A DNA stretch of 64,000 nt, from NCBI GenBank assembly GCA_029001845.1, contig JAREWP010000101.1, positions 62,001 to 126,000 of the forward strand, given 5' to 3'. Below the pieces are notes generated by a model that did not search any database, had not been told where the DNA came from, and worked only from the letters and a program-made list of their open reading frames with translations. Numbering within the stretch: position 1 is the stretch's first letter; the number at the start of each line of letters is the position of its first letter. Shown here piece by piece: positions 1-8,289 of the stretch. The stretch is from Candidatus Magnetocorallium paracelense. GTDB taxonomy: Bacteria; Nitrospirota; Thermodesulfovibrionia; Thermodesulfovibrionales; Magnetobacteriaceae. Both the position numbers and the translations under genes were made by a program.

Positions 1-2
1 TA

Positions 3-284
3 TCAAGAAATACTCTGATTTTTCAAAATTCTTCAGGTTCTCTGAACTACTATTCATCCAATGGTGGATTGATCGCAGATAAGGGTTATGTAGAAGAAAT
101 GAATATTGAATCAGGCAATCTTTCAATTACGAATTATAACGGCACTAAACAAATAAAAACTGTGGCTGTTAATTTTACACTCAATGATCCTGATTACGAT
201 ATTCGTACTGATTCAAATAACTTAAAAGAGGAATTTTGGAGCCTTTTTACGTTTAACTTAGGAAAAAGGGTAGGAGTTCAATAG
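3..284 (+). CDS. C-terminal end of an unidentified protein (5' end outside window)
   Basis: An open frame runs from the first bases of the window to a TAG at 282-284, giving about 93 residues with no stop, so this is the 3' part of a gene that begins upstream. A TTG at 69 could serve as a start, but coding-like sequence continues 5' of it. The segment is rich in Asn, Ser, Thr and Tyr, has no transmembrane stretch, and looks like alternating beta strands of an exported protein. The tail of a minor pilin or pseudopilin is one possibility, resting on composition only. No family is recognised. It is followed by a structured non-coding stretch and then pyrB. Confidence 0.5.
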   Translation, partial: SRNTLIFQNSSGSLNYYSSNGGLIADKGYVEEMNIESGNLSITNYNGTKQIKTVAVNFTLNDPDYDIRTDSNNLKEEFWSLFTFNLGKRVGVQ

Positions 285-500
285 GTAATCCCTTAAGGGA
301 AATCAGTAACAATGTCCTTAAAGGACTAATCAAGCTACCGGCTTTGCTGGTAGTAATGACTTGATTGGATAGGATTTTTATTAAAAAAACATTTCCTGCA
401 ACAGCTTGATTTAATAATCCGTTTATTGAAAAATCCTCTTTGAATATGCTTAAATAACCATTATTTATGTTAAGCCTGACAATGCTTTCTCTTGGAAATA
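285..500. other. Gene-free gap with several small hairpins
   Basis: No gene is visible. Three local inverted repeats lie close together: CCCTTAAGGG near 290, GTCCTTAAAGGAC at 313-325, and a two-part hairpin at 328-366 in which AATCAAG pairs with CTTGATT around an inner CTACCGGC/GCTGGTAG stem with a TTT loop. The last could be a terminator for the upstream gene or part of a structured pyrB leader. The sequence does not decide between them. Confidence 0.45.
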
Positions 501-503
501 ATT

Positions 504-546
504 AACAAAAGCCTTCTTTCGATAACAGGGAGAAGGCTTTTGTTTT
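504..546 (+). terminator. Intrinsic-terminator-like hairpin just upstream of pyrB
   Basis: ACAAAAGCCTTCT (505-517) pairs perfectly with AGAAGGCTTTTGT (531-543), extended by one A-T pair at 504/544, around a 13-base loop. It is followed by TTTTA. It ends only a few bases before the pyrB ribosome-binding site AGGGGGTG (552-559). That position fits either a terminator of the preceding gene or an attenuator controlling pyrBC. Confidence 0.65.
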
Positions 547-563
547 AAAAAAGGGGGTGAATT

Positions 564-1775
564 TTGGCGAAGCACCTTATTTCCATTGACAATCTCTCCA
601 AAAAAACGATCGAAGATATCTTCAACCTTGCAGACAGCTTTGACAAACAACTCAACAAAGGCCATCAAAACGATTTGTGCAAGGGAAAGATTATGGCGAC
701 TATGTTCTATGAGCCAAGTACAAGAACAAGAATGTCCTTTGAAAGCGCTATGTACAGACTCGGCGGGAGTGTTATCAGTTCTGCGGATACAGTTACTACA
801 TCGTCTGCGGCAAAAGGCGAATCTCTTGCCGATACAATAAAAGTACTCCAGCACTATGCCGATCTCATTGTTTTACGTCATTTTAAAGATGGTTCCACAT
901 TGCTTGCTGCAGAGAATTCCGATGTCCCCATAATAAGTGGCGGAGACGGTTCCTATGAACACCCGACACAGACTCTCTGCGATCTTTATACACTTCGAAG
1001 AGAAAAGGGAGAAATCAAAAACCTGCAGATTGCTGTTTGCGGAGATCTAAAATACGGCAGAACGGTCCATTCTCTTGTATACGGTCTTGCGAAATTCGGC
1101 GCAACTATTTTTTCCGTTGCTCAAAAAGATTTCGACTTTCCCGAAAACGTAAAGAAGAGGCTTAAATCCAAGTATGGAGTTGTAATAAAAAATTTTACCA
1201 AACTCGATGAAAAAATGAATTCCGAAGATGTGTTATACATGACGAATATTATGCAATCGAAAAAATCGAAATCCGCTAAGAAGATTCTTAAGGAGAGTGA
1301 TGAGCTTTTCCCGCGGATTCCCATCGAGTATTTTGATGCGGTTTATATTACCCGATTACAGATGGAGCGTATGCAGGGAATAAAGAGCAATTATAAAAGT
1401 CTTATGTCATATCTGGTCAACAAGGAGCTCCTTGAAAAGGCCAAAAAGGATACAATTGTAATGCATCCGCTGCCAAGAAGATATGAACTTTCCTATGATG
1501 TGGATCACGATAAAAGAGCTGCCTATTTCAGACAGGCGGCTTATGGTATCCCCATTCGTATGGCGATTATCGCTATGTTTTTGGGGCTTGTCGATTTCGA
1601 TATCAAGTTGGAACCTCATCAACAAAAGGGCATAATAATGAACGAACAATGTGTAAATACCAATTGTATAACTGCCGGCGAGGAAAATGTGCAAAATAAA
1701 TTCCTTAAATCCGATGATGAGGAGAATATGTATAGATGTTTTTATTGCGATTATGAAAAGGTGATACGAGTATGA
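564..1775 (+). CDS. pyrB: Aspartate carbamoyltransferase catalytic chain fused to a PyrI-type zinc module
   Basis: Catalyses carbamoyl phosphate plus aspartate to N-carbamoylaspartate, the committed pyrimidine step. The TTG start follows AGGGGGTG at 6-bp spacing. Visible motifs are STRTR at residues 52-56, Lys84 in AAKGES, HPTQTL from 133 and HPLPR at 301-305. At 403 residues it is much longer than the usual ~310. The extra C-terminal part carries C363-X4-C368-X23-C392-X2-C395, the same spacing as the four zinc-binding cysteines of E. coli PyrI. The PyrI nucleotide-binding allosteric domain is absent, so the fusion may help assembly without allosteric control (inference). The stop overlaps the pyrC start by 4 bp, indicating translational coupling. 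Confidence 0.95.
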   Translation: MAKHLISIDNLSKKTIEDIFNLADSFDKQLNKGHQNDLCKGKIMATMFYEPSTRTRMSFESAMYRLGGSVISSADTVTTSSAAKGESLADTIKVLQHYADLIVLRHFKDGSTLLAAENSDVPIISGGDGSYEHPTQTLCDLYTLRREKGEIKNLQIAVCGDLKYGRTVHSLVYGLAKFGATIFSVAQKDFDFPENVKKRLKSKYGVVIKNFTKLDEKMNSEDVLYMTNIMQSKKSKSAKKILKESDELFPRIPIEYFDAVYITRLQMERMQGIKSNYKSLMSYLVNKELLEKAKKDTIVMHPLPRRYELSYDVDHDKRAAYFRQAAYGIPIRMAIIAMFLGLVDFDIKLEPHQQKGIIMNEQCVNTNCITAGEENVQNKFLKSDDEENMYRCFYCDYEKVIRV

Positions 1776-3100
1776 TGATATTGATAAAAAACGGGATGGT
1801 TATTGATCCGGCGAACAAGAGAGCCGATGTCCTGGATATTTTAATTGAAAATAGCGAAATTAAAGAAATTTCCGGAAAGGTCAATACCTCAAACAGAGAC
1901 ATCCTGACTTTTGATGCAAGGGATATGGTTGTCTCTCCGGGGCTTGTAGACGTTCATGTCCATTTCAGAGAGCCCGGATTCGAACATAAGGAGACTATCA
2001 AAACAGGTTCCAGGGCCGCCGCTATGGGTGGATTCACCACTGTGGTGTGCGAACCCAATACGATGCCGCCAATAGATTCCGCAGATATGGTAAGAAAAGT
2101 TCTCCATATCGCCTCAGAAAATGCGATTATTAATGTCCATACAAAGGCTGCCGTTACCAGAGGTTTGAGAGGAGAGTATCTGACCGATGTCGATACATTG
2201 AAAGAAGCAGGCGCCTCGGCTCTGTCAGATGACGGCAATCCTGTAGGCAACGAAAAGCTCATGAAAGCCGCTTTGATAAATGCAAAGGAAAATATGTTGC
2301 CCCTTAGTCCTCACTGCGAAGACTCGGACTATTATCTCAAAGAGCAGGGAGGCAGGCCGGAAAGGGAGCCTTATACGTCAGAGAGTGAGTTTATAAAGCG
2401 TGATATCGAGCTTAACAGAGAGATTGGCTGTGCTCTTCATTTCTCTCATATTAGTTACAGAGAATCGGTAGAGGTGATAGAGAGAGCGAAGTCCGAGGGG
2501 ATACCGATAACAGCAGAAGCGGCGCCACATCACTTTACTCTGACAAATGCGGTGATCGAAAAAACAGGCAGTAATGGAAAAGTAAATCCTCCCTTACGAA
2601 CTGACAATGACAGAGAGGCATTAGTTCATGGTTTAAAAAGCGGAGTTATCGATGTTATTGCAACTGATCACGCACCTCATACGATCGATGAAAAAAATCA
2701 AGCCTGGGATAAGGCCCCTTTTGGAATTATCGGATTGGAAACTTCTCTGGGTGTTACTCTTACGGCTCTTGTGCATACCGGTGTTATCACTTTTTATGAG
2801 GCCATAGAGAAGATGGCAGTGAACCCGGCAAGAATTTTTGGTCTGAACGCAGGTACTCTCTCTGTCGGTTCCAATGGAGACATTGTAATTATCGACCCTG
2901 ACAAAATTTGGACCGTAAATCCCGATACTTTTGAATCAAAAGGAAGAAACTGCCCTTTCAATAATCAAGAGCTGAAGGGAAAAGCTGTTATGACAATGGT
3001 TAAGGGCAAAATCGTAATGTTGAATGGTTCAATAATTGAAAATCAGGATGAATTGTATAGAAGTATGAAAGAGAGTCCCCCTACCTTGAGTAGAAAATAA
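1772..3100 (+). CDS. pyrC: Dihydroorotase
   Basis: Amidohydrolase that cyclises carbamoyl-aspartate to dihydroorotate in pyrimidine synthesis. The metal-binding motif DVHVHFREPG lies near residues 60-69, and the second metal/catalytic motif ATDHAPHT is near residue 302; both are typical of the class I (PyrC/AllB) type. Its 442 residues match the family. The ATG start overlaps the pyrB stop (ATGA), and GGTGAT lies upstream. The last 20 bp overlap, tail to tail, the end of the convergent motB gene, so there is no room for a terminator between the two operons. The last ~15 residues go slightly beyond the usual end of the family. Confidence 0.96.
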   Translation: MMILIKNGMVIDPANKRADVLDILIENSEIKEISGKVNTSNRDILTFDARDMVVSPGLVDVHVHFREPGFEHKETIKTGSRAAAMGGFTTVVCEPNTMPPIDSADMVRKVLHIASENAIINVHTKAAVTRGLRGEYLTDVDTLKEAGASALSDDGNPVGNEKLMKAALINAKENMLPLSPHCEDSDYYLKEQGGRPEREPYTSESEFIKRDIELNREIGCALHFSHISYRESVEVIERAKSEGIPITAEAAPHHFTLTNAVIEKTGSNGKVNPPLRTDNDREALVHGLKSGVIDVIATDHAPHTIDEKNQAWDKAPFGIIGLETSLGVTLTALVHTGVITFYEAIEKMAVNPARIFGLNAGTLSVGSNGDIVIIDPDKIWTVNPDTFESKGRNCPFNNQELKGKAVMTMVKGKIVMLNGSIIENQDELYRSMKESPPTLSRK

Positions 3101-4079
3101 ATTCTACACGTCTGTTTTTCGATCTTCCCTCTGACGTGGCGTTTGAAGCTACCGGTTTTGTGTCGGCAAAGCCTGTAATGCTGATATTTTTCGCATTTAT
3201 CTTAGAAACGTCTCTCAGATAAGCGAATGTAGAAAAGGCTCTGGCCGTAGAGAGCTCCCAGTTTGATGCATACTTACCGCTCCTAATAGGCAGGTTATCT
3301 GTATGGCCTTCAATGCCGACTCTTCTTTTTGAACCCTTAATGATCTCCGCTACTTTATCAAGAATTTCATTGGACTGCTTTTTCAGGTTCGCTTTGCCCA
3401 GATCAAAGAATATCTTTCCCTTTACTCTCATTACAATTCCCATGCTTGTAGACTCTACTGAGACATCTTCGCCAAGTCCTTTACTGTTGATCATTCTTTC
3501 CAACTCGTCTTTTATGGCTTCATTTGTATCGAGCTTCTTTTGCTTGTCCAGCTCTGCTTTCAATTGTTCCAATCTGCTCGGTGCAGGTTGTTTTTGCTTG
3601 GCGTAATACTTTTCCACAGCCTTTTCAATTTCCTCCATCATGGCTTGTACGTCGGCAGAGGCTTGTGACGTTCCCGGATCGGAATCGGAAAGCGATTCGT
3701 CTTTCATTTGACTGGTTTCTATATAATTCTTCACTACCTCGCTTATCTGGCTTTTTAATTGCAAATCCTCAGATTCTTTTGCCATTCCCTTTTCGCCTTC
3801 TCCTTTCCTGTCTGTACCTCTAAAAGAGGAAATCGGTATGGGCTCCAGAGTAAACTCCAGAGGATTCATTGTATGAGCGAAAAATCCGGGCCCTGTAGGG
3901 AGAATACCCAAAACCGTTTGAACGGAACCGAGGGAGTCTTTGAATTTGGTCTCATCCATTTCGGCAAATGAGAGTAAGAGGATAAAAAATGTAAGAAGGA
4001 TAGACATAAGGTCTCCAAAGGTGGCCATCCACGCCGGAGCACCCTCTTCTGCTTGTTGTTCTTCTTCTTCGTCAGCCAT
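3081..4079 (-). CDS. motB: Flagellar motor stator protein MotB
   Basis: Stator subunit that couples ion flow to flagellar rotation and anchors MotA to peptidoglycan. The acidic N-terminus is followed by the single transmembrane segment starting at W17-M-A-T-F-G-D23; Asp23 is the expected ion-carrying residue. A charged linker (about 60-200) precedes an OmpA/MotB peptidoglycan-binding domain with GHTDNLPI and WELSTARA-type motifs. The length, 332 residues, is normal to long because of the linker. The ATG start has AAGGAG just upstream. It lies 17 bp downstream of motA on the same strand, so they form an operon. Its 3' end overlaps pyrC. Confidence 0.93.
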   Translation of the reverse strand: MADEEEEQQAEEGAPAWMATFGDLMSILLTFFILLLSFAEMDETKFKDSLGSVQTVLGILPTGPGFFAHTMNPLEFTLEPIPISSFRGTDRKGEGEKGMAKESEDLQLKSQISEVVKNYIETSQMKDESLSDSDPGTSQASADVQAMMEEIEKAVEKYYAKQKQPAPSRLEQLKAELDKQKKLDTNEAIKDELERMINSKGLGEDVSVESTSMGIVMRVKGKIFFDLGKANLKKQSNEILDKVAEIIKGSKRRVGIEGHTDNLPIRSGKYASNWELSTARAFSTFAYLRDVSKINAKNISITGFADTKPVASNATSEGRSKNRRVEFIFYSR

Positions 4080-4096
4080 CGTCTACTCCTTACCAA

Positions 4097-4852
4097 TTAA
4101 TCCTTAGGTTTTCTCAGGGTGGGAGCAAGAAAGGAATTAAGTTTTTCTTCCAAAGTGATTATACTCTGTCCTTTAATCATGAGGTCTACGCCGTCTCTTA
4201 TTATAGTCATTACGATTTTTTCCGCAGACGTTCTCTCTTCCAGTTTAGCGGCAATAGGCCCGCAAACAAAAAAAGCTACGATTGCACCATAAAATGTCGT
4301 AAGCAGGGCGACAGCCATGGCAGGGCCGATCGCAGAAGGATCATCAAGAGAACGCAGCATTGTAACAAGACCTATCATCGTACCTATCATTCCCATCGAC
4401 GGCGCCGTAGAGGCCATGAATTTAAAGACTTTCTGCCCCACTTCATGGCGCTTGACAATAGACATGGTCTCTCTGTCGATTGTATGAACAATCTCTTCAC
4501 CGGGTATGCCGTCAACTACCATTCTGATATATCTCTTAAGGTACTCGTTTTCTATCTCCATATTTTCAAGAGCCAGAACGCCTTCTTTTTTCAGTACTTT
4601 CGATATATTCAGTATTTTGTCGATTAAATCCACAGGATCTGTCTCTTTTAGAAAAAAAGCATTCATCGCTACTTTTATAGAGCCCAGAACAACATTCAAT
4701 TTCTGCATGATCAGAGTCGCCATAACAGTACCGCCCAGAACGATTGTAATCGATGGAACATCGATAAAGGCGCTGAGCGGACTGTTCATCACTATGGTCG
4801 CAATAATCAAGCCGAATCCGCCGACTAAACCTATGATTGTTGCAATATCCAA
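4097..4852 (-). CDS. motA: Flagellar motor stator protein MotA
   Basis: Membrane subunit of the flagellar stator that contacts the rotor protein FliG. The 251 residues show four hydrophobic segments (about 1-25, 29-50, 148-170, 180-200), the IIGLVGGFGLI N-terminus and the MGMIGTMIGLVTML stretch typical of PomA/MotA proteins. The start is TTG at 4852, chosen because GGAGG (4862-4866) sits at correct spacing; no ATG is better placed. An extended -10 promoter (TGCTATAAT) lies about 50 bp upstream. Together with motB and the two PilZ proteins upstream it forms a motor-control neighbourhood. Confidence 0.93.
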   Translation of the reverse strand: MDIATIIGLVGGFGLIIATIVMNSPLSAFIDVPSITIVLGGTVMATLIMQKLNVVLGSIKVAMNAFFLKETDPVDLIDKILNISKVLKKEGVLALENMEIENEYLKRYIRMVVDGIPGEEIVHTIDRETMSIVKRHEVGQKVFKFMASTAPSMGMIGTMIGLVTMLRSLDDPSAIGPAMAVALLTTFYGAIVAFFVCGPIAAKLEERTSAEKIVMTIIRDGVDLMIKGQSIITLEEKLNSFLAPTLRKPKD

Positions 4853-4900
4853 GTAAATTAATCCTCCATTACGTATTGATTATGTTGTGTTATAAAGTGA

Positions 4901-4909
4901 ATTATAGCA
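4901..4909 (-). promoter_or_regulatory. Extended -10 promoter for motAB
   Basis: On the minus strand the sequence reads TGCTATAAT, a perfect -10 hexamer with the TGN extension. A weak -35 (TTATGA) lies 17 bp upstream. It would give a leader of about 40 nt ahead of the motA TTG start. The same nonamer recurs at three other places in this window. Confidence 0.6.
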
Positions 4910-5049
4910 AAATTCTTTAATTTTCATAAAGTACGGTAAATGTCATAGATATGTAATTAAACGCATCTCTCTCTTCCTCCGATTCATAACACTATTTAAA
5001 TCGGCTAATTATTATTTGACTTTAAATTTTGTAAAAAAAATGTTTCAAC

Positions 5050-5240
5050 AGGATAAACGTCCATGATCCTCCGGGTCGCCAGAAAGCATGAAAATAATTC
5101 ATGATGATTCGTAGGGACGAACCTGTGTGTTCGCCCAGGCCGCGTGTCGTTACTCCGGTGCGTTTGCTCGTTAGCCGGCGCCGGGGCAGACACGCAGGTC
5201 TGCCCCTACATTCTTTGTGGTTGCCTGTTTTCGGGATAAA
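5050..5240. repeat. Composite intergenic repeat with two palindromic cores
   Basis: The ~450 bp between motA and the next gene holds no credible gene. It contains a repeat unit beginning GATAAACGTCCATGATCC and AGAAAGCATGAAAAT. A core at 5111-5216 has two imperfect palindromes, ACGAACCTGTGTGTTCGCCC and GGGGCAGACACGCAGGTCTG. The unit closes with TTTTCGGGATAAA. A close copy of core and flanks is at 25117-25300, and the flank alone recurs at 25291, 28470 and 47551. The element is non-coding and its function is unknown. Confidence 0.75.
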
Positions 5241-5302
5241 GCATGAAAGAGAATTTTCAAAGGAGTCTTTATGGAGAGCCGGGGAAGTATTTTGTCTCGG
5301 GG

Positions 5303-5953
5303 TTAGTTCAAAGCCGTTTCGATAAAACTGTACAACATATCCTTTGTCTCTGTTTCAAAGTTATCAAACTGAATGCCGATACGTATAATATCGTCTTTTT
5401 TGTTAATGCTTTTGGCGCTGCCTTTAAGAATCAACTCCTCTTCCATTCCGGGAAGGTGTAATTTTAAATTTACCGAACTCATTTCATTAAGCATTTTCAT
5501 GCTGATTACTTTGTCGGCTTTTAATGTATAAAGACATCCGCCCTTACTAAGATCTATTATAGAGCCATTTAGAAATGTGTAACCTATCGATATTTTTGCA
5601 GGGAGATGGCAATCGACTCTCTCGAATTTTCTGAAATTATGTTCTTCTATATTTTCGGGATATTTAAAAAAAGCCAGCCATACCGGTTTGGAGATATAAT
5701 TTAAAACCTCTGTTTCAAAGCCATATATGTGGCCGGAGTGAATGTATCTTGCTATTACGGAAGCATTCTTAACAAGAGCATTTTCCAATCCGTTTATATG
5801 AATTTTGTTTAAACTACCCAGAATCAGGTATTTACCGGGCTCTATACCTACCAGCAGGCATTTCAATCTGATCTTGTCTTTCCCGACTTCGATATCGACA
5901 TGCGTACCCGTCTCTGCGGACAGTTTATTACCGGCTTTCTTCGTATCAATCAT
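5303..5953 (-). CDS. YcgR-like PilZ-domain protein (copy 1)
   Basis: Likely cytoplasmic c-di-GMP receptor of the flagellar-brake type. The N-terminal half (about 1-105) resembles the YcgR N-domain. The C-terminal PilZ domain has the ligand motifs RKFER near residue 110 and DLSKGG near 135. Its 216 residues match YcgR-family proteins. It is a clear paralogue of the gene just upstream: both carry LPAK(I/L)SI and DLSKGGC. Lying beside motAB on the same strand, it probably slows or modifies motor function when c-di-GMP is high; that role is inferred from family and context. Confidence 0.82.
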   Translation of the reverse strand: MIDTKKAGNKLSAETGTHVDIEVGKDKIRLKCLLVGIEPGKYLILGSLNKIHINGLENALVKNASVIARYIHSGHIYGFETEVLNYISKPVWLAFFKYPENIEEHNFRKFERVDCHLPAKISIGYTFLNGSIIDLSKGGCLYTLKADKVISMKMLNEMSSVNLKLHLPGMEEELILKGSAKSINKKDDIIRIGIQFDNFETETKDMLYSFIETALN

Positions 5954-5968
5954 GACTGTAAAACCTTA

Positions 5969-6646
5969 TCAATCCTCATAGCTCTCTATAAATTCCGATA
6001 TCATCTCCTCAATGTCAGGCGGAACATCCATAAACTGTATTCCAAACTCAACCATCTCTTTATCTCTTGTAATTTTCTTTATATCTCCATAAATAGAAAC
6101 TCCGCTGCTTATTCCGGGCATGAGAAAGCTGAGTTTAATACTCTCCAGGTCAAGAACAACACCGGATTTCAGCAGTTTATCCGTCCTTAAAGAGTATTTA
6201 CATCCGCCTTTGCTCAAATCTGTTATGTGACCGTCCATTATTGCTTTTGCAATACTGAGTTTCGCAGGGAGGAAACACTCTACCCGTTGATGGGCTCTGA
6301 GTTTTTTTTCTTTGACATCAAAGGGGTAAGAGAGAATTAAAAGAATATCAGGCTCTGTAACAGAACCCATTACAATGGATGTAAAGCCGAAGATTGTTCC
6401 GCTGTTTGTAAACTTACCAATAAAACTGTTACCGTCAGGAGGGGCCTGTTGGAAATTTTTAACAAAAATTTGTTTTGGGATTTTTATAATTATATAGTCA
6501 TCGAGTTTCATCCCTACTACATGGCATTTAAGAATTATATCATAACCTTGTATCCTGCCTTCCAGGGAAGTGCCCATTTCTAAAGCTATTCTGGTCTTTT
6601 TTTTGTCGAAATCTACATAATTTTTCAGAATTCTTCCCATAATCAA
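5969..6646 (-). CDS. YcgR-like PilZ-domain protein (copy 2)
   Basis: Second PilZ protein, 225 residues, 15 bp upstream of copy 1 and co-oriented, so the pair looks like a tandem duplication. The N-terminal YcgR-like domain is followed by a PilZ domain with RAHQR near residue 118 and DLSKGGC near 143, which are the c-di-GMP contact motifs. Copy 1 and copy 2 have diverged well beyond recent duplication. The two may differ in affinity or partner (inference). The start could be the first Met or the third residue, also Met. Confidence 0.82.
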   Translation of the reverse strand: MIMGRILKNYVDFDKKKTRIALEMGTSLEGRIQGYDIILKCHVVGMKLDDYIIIKIPKQIFVKNFQQAPPDGNSFIGKFTNSGTIFGFTSIVMGSVTEPDILLILSYPFDVKEKKLRAHQRVECFLPAKLSIAKAIMDGHITDLSKGGCKYSLRTDKLLKSGVVLDLESIKLSFLMPGISSGVSIYGDIKKITRDKEMVEFGIQFMDVPPDIEEMISEFIESYED

Positions 6647-6754
6647 ATATGTGGTAATCTATGATTTTTGAAAATAACACAAAATCATTATAAAATGCAA
6701 CTAAATTTAATGTATAACTTTAGGTTTTTTATGAGAATGAATTTTGACCGACCC

Positions 6755-7987
6755 TTATGTGCAGATTGGGAGTTCGATTGAAAAGCAGACCCCGTTGTCT
6801 TGATTTTTCGCATATAGTTTTCCCTTCATATTCCTCTCGATAATGATTTTTGAAATATAAAGCCCTATACCGGTTCCGCCATATTCCTTTGTCGTAAAAT
6901 AAGGATCAAATATATTATCTATAGCATTGTCGGGTATACCGCCTCCGTTGTCATTTATCTCTATGAGGATAATATTGTTTTTTTTTGAAAGTACAATAGT
7001 GACCTCTCCCTTTTCATTGTTTTTTAACAGGCCCTTTTTTATTCTCTCTTCAATGGCGTCCCTTGAGTTATTCAGGATATTAAGGACTGTCTGCTTAAAT
7101 TCGTTGGGGTGTCCGATTACAGGAATGTCAGGTTCGCAAATACAGACTTCCGGTAAATAGTCCTCAGGATGCTTCTTTGCAACTGTTTCATAATTACAGT
7201 AGAGGCTTACTTTTATTCCTGATTTCTTTAGTTGCTTATTTACGAGAGATAATGTCTTTCTTATGGCCGTATTCACACCAAAAGTTATTTTCTCTTTACC
7301 CGGTGTAAAGAAATTTCGAAAATCCTCGATAGTGTCAGACATGTAGTGTATTTGATCGCCGATACGTTTAGCAGACAGCTCAATATACTCTTTATTAAGT
7401 TCGCCGAAATTAAAAGCATCCTTTAAGTCGTGTACAAACAGGCTGATTGCATGTAATGGTTGACGCCACTGATGAGCGATAAGAGCAATCATCTCTCCCA
7501 TTGTCGCCATCTTTGATTGCTGTATCAACATTTGTTCCTGCATAAGAGTAAGCTTTTTCATCTCCTTTCTGGACCTCGTCAATTCCAGATGAGTTTTAAC
7601 GCGTGCTGTCAGTTCAACGGTGTTAAAGGGTTTTGTAACATAATCCACGGCGCCTGTTGCAAAACCTTTTATTATACTCTCTGCATCTGTCATTGCTGTA
7701 ATGAAAATTATGGGAATATCCTGGGTGATGGTGTTTTCTTTCAAGCGTTTACAAGCTTCGAAACCATTCATTTCAGGCATCATTACATCAAGCAGTATGA
7801 TATCGGGACGTACGTTTTCAGCTATTCTAATTGCCTGGACACCGTTTTTGGCTATATGAACATTATAATTTTCTTTCTTGAATATAGTGCCGAGAATATG
7901 TAAATTTTGAGTGTTGTCATCTACTATGAGTATACGTATACTTTCATCGGAAGCTCTGTCCATAATATTTTTCAATCCCGGTTTCAA
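6755..7987 (-). CDS. Hybrid sensor histidine kinase, REC-HisKA-HATPase
   Basis: Cytoplasmic signalling protein of 410 residues. An N-terminal receiver (20-135) carries phosphoacceptor Asp67 in LLDVMMPEMNG. A short coil leads to the dimerisation helix with AHQWRQPLH (phospho-His172), then a GHKL ATPase domain with [16 protein letters not shown] and GGTGIGLYISK. There is no transmembrane or periplasmic part, so input must arrive through the receiver. The kinase class matches the one at 55389. The start is uncertain: TTG at 7987 lacks a clear ribosome site, and ATG at 7963 is an alternative. No cognate regulator is adjacent; the nearest genes are PilZ/Mot. Confidence 0.9.
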   Translation of the reverse strand: MKPGLKNIMDRASDESIRILIVDDNTQNLHILGTIFKKENYNVHIAKNGVQAIRIAENVRPDIILLDVMMPEMNGFEACKRLKENTITQDIPIIFITAMTDAESIIKGFATGAVDYVTKPFNTVELTARVKTHLELTRSRKEMKKLTLMQEQMLIQQSKMATMGEMIALIAHQWRQPLHAISLFVHDLKDAFNFGELNKEYIELSAKRIGDQIHYMSDTIEDFRNFFTPGKEKITFGVNTAIRKTLSLVNKQLKKSGIKVSLYCNYETVAKKHPEDYLPEVCICEPDIPVIGHPNEFKQTVLNILNNSRDAIEERIKKGLLKNNEKGEVTIVLSKKNNIILIEINDNGGGIPDNAIDNIFDPYFTTKEYGGTGIGLYISKIIIERNMKGKLYAKNQDNGVCFSIELPICT

Positions 7988-8034
7988 AGAAGGGCTATGA
8001 TTTCCAATATAATTTTGGAGATAAAAAGATTTAG

Positions 8035-8202
8035 TAACTATTTAAGTGTATAGACTGAAGGCTGAAGATTATCAGGTAAAACATGCTATCGATAATCTAA
8101 GTATTTTATTGGCCGATACCCCCAAGCCGTCAGATTTTTTGCTTCAGCCTTCAGCCTTCAGTCTACAGCCTTCAGTCTACAGCCTAAAAACCTAAGTAGT
8201 TA
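8035..8202. repeat. MITE-like inverted-repeat element, family TAACTACTTAG (full copy)
   Basis: Bounded by TAACTATTTAAG (8035-8046) and CCTAAGTAGTTA (8191-8202), which are inverted copies of each other (10 of 12). Inside are subterminal inverted repeats built from GGCTGAAG/CTTCAGCC units, and nothing coding. A second full copy lies at 9890-10046, with partial copies at 16475, 23752, 45895, 46149 and 52849. No transposase is present, so it would be a non-autonomous element. Confidence 0.75.
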
Positions 8203-8289
8203 TGTTATTGTAGCAAAATATGATTAAGAAGGGGTAAACTAATAAGGAAAATGCAGTCAAATTAAAAGTTTAAAAGAAAGGAGACAGCA

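Noticed and set aside
5005-5325. ORFs of 62-74 residues on both strands upstream of the PilZ gene
   Set aside because: They lie in a palindromic repeat that recurs at 25117-25300; the translations are Arg/Pro-rich artefacts.
8044-8200. Possible CRISPR-like array of CTTCAGCCTTCAGTCTACAG units
   Set aside because: The units are only 7-12 bp, without regular spacers, and form the arms of an inverted-repeat element; no cas genes are present.
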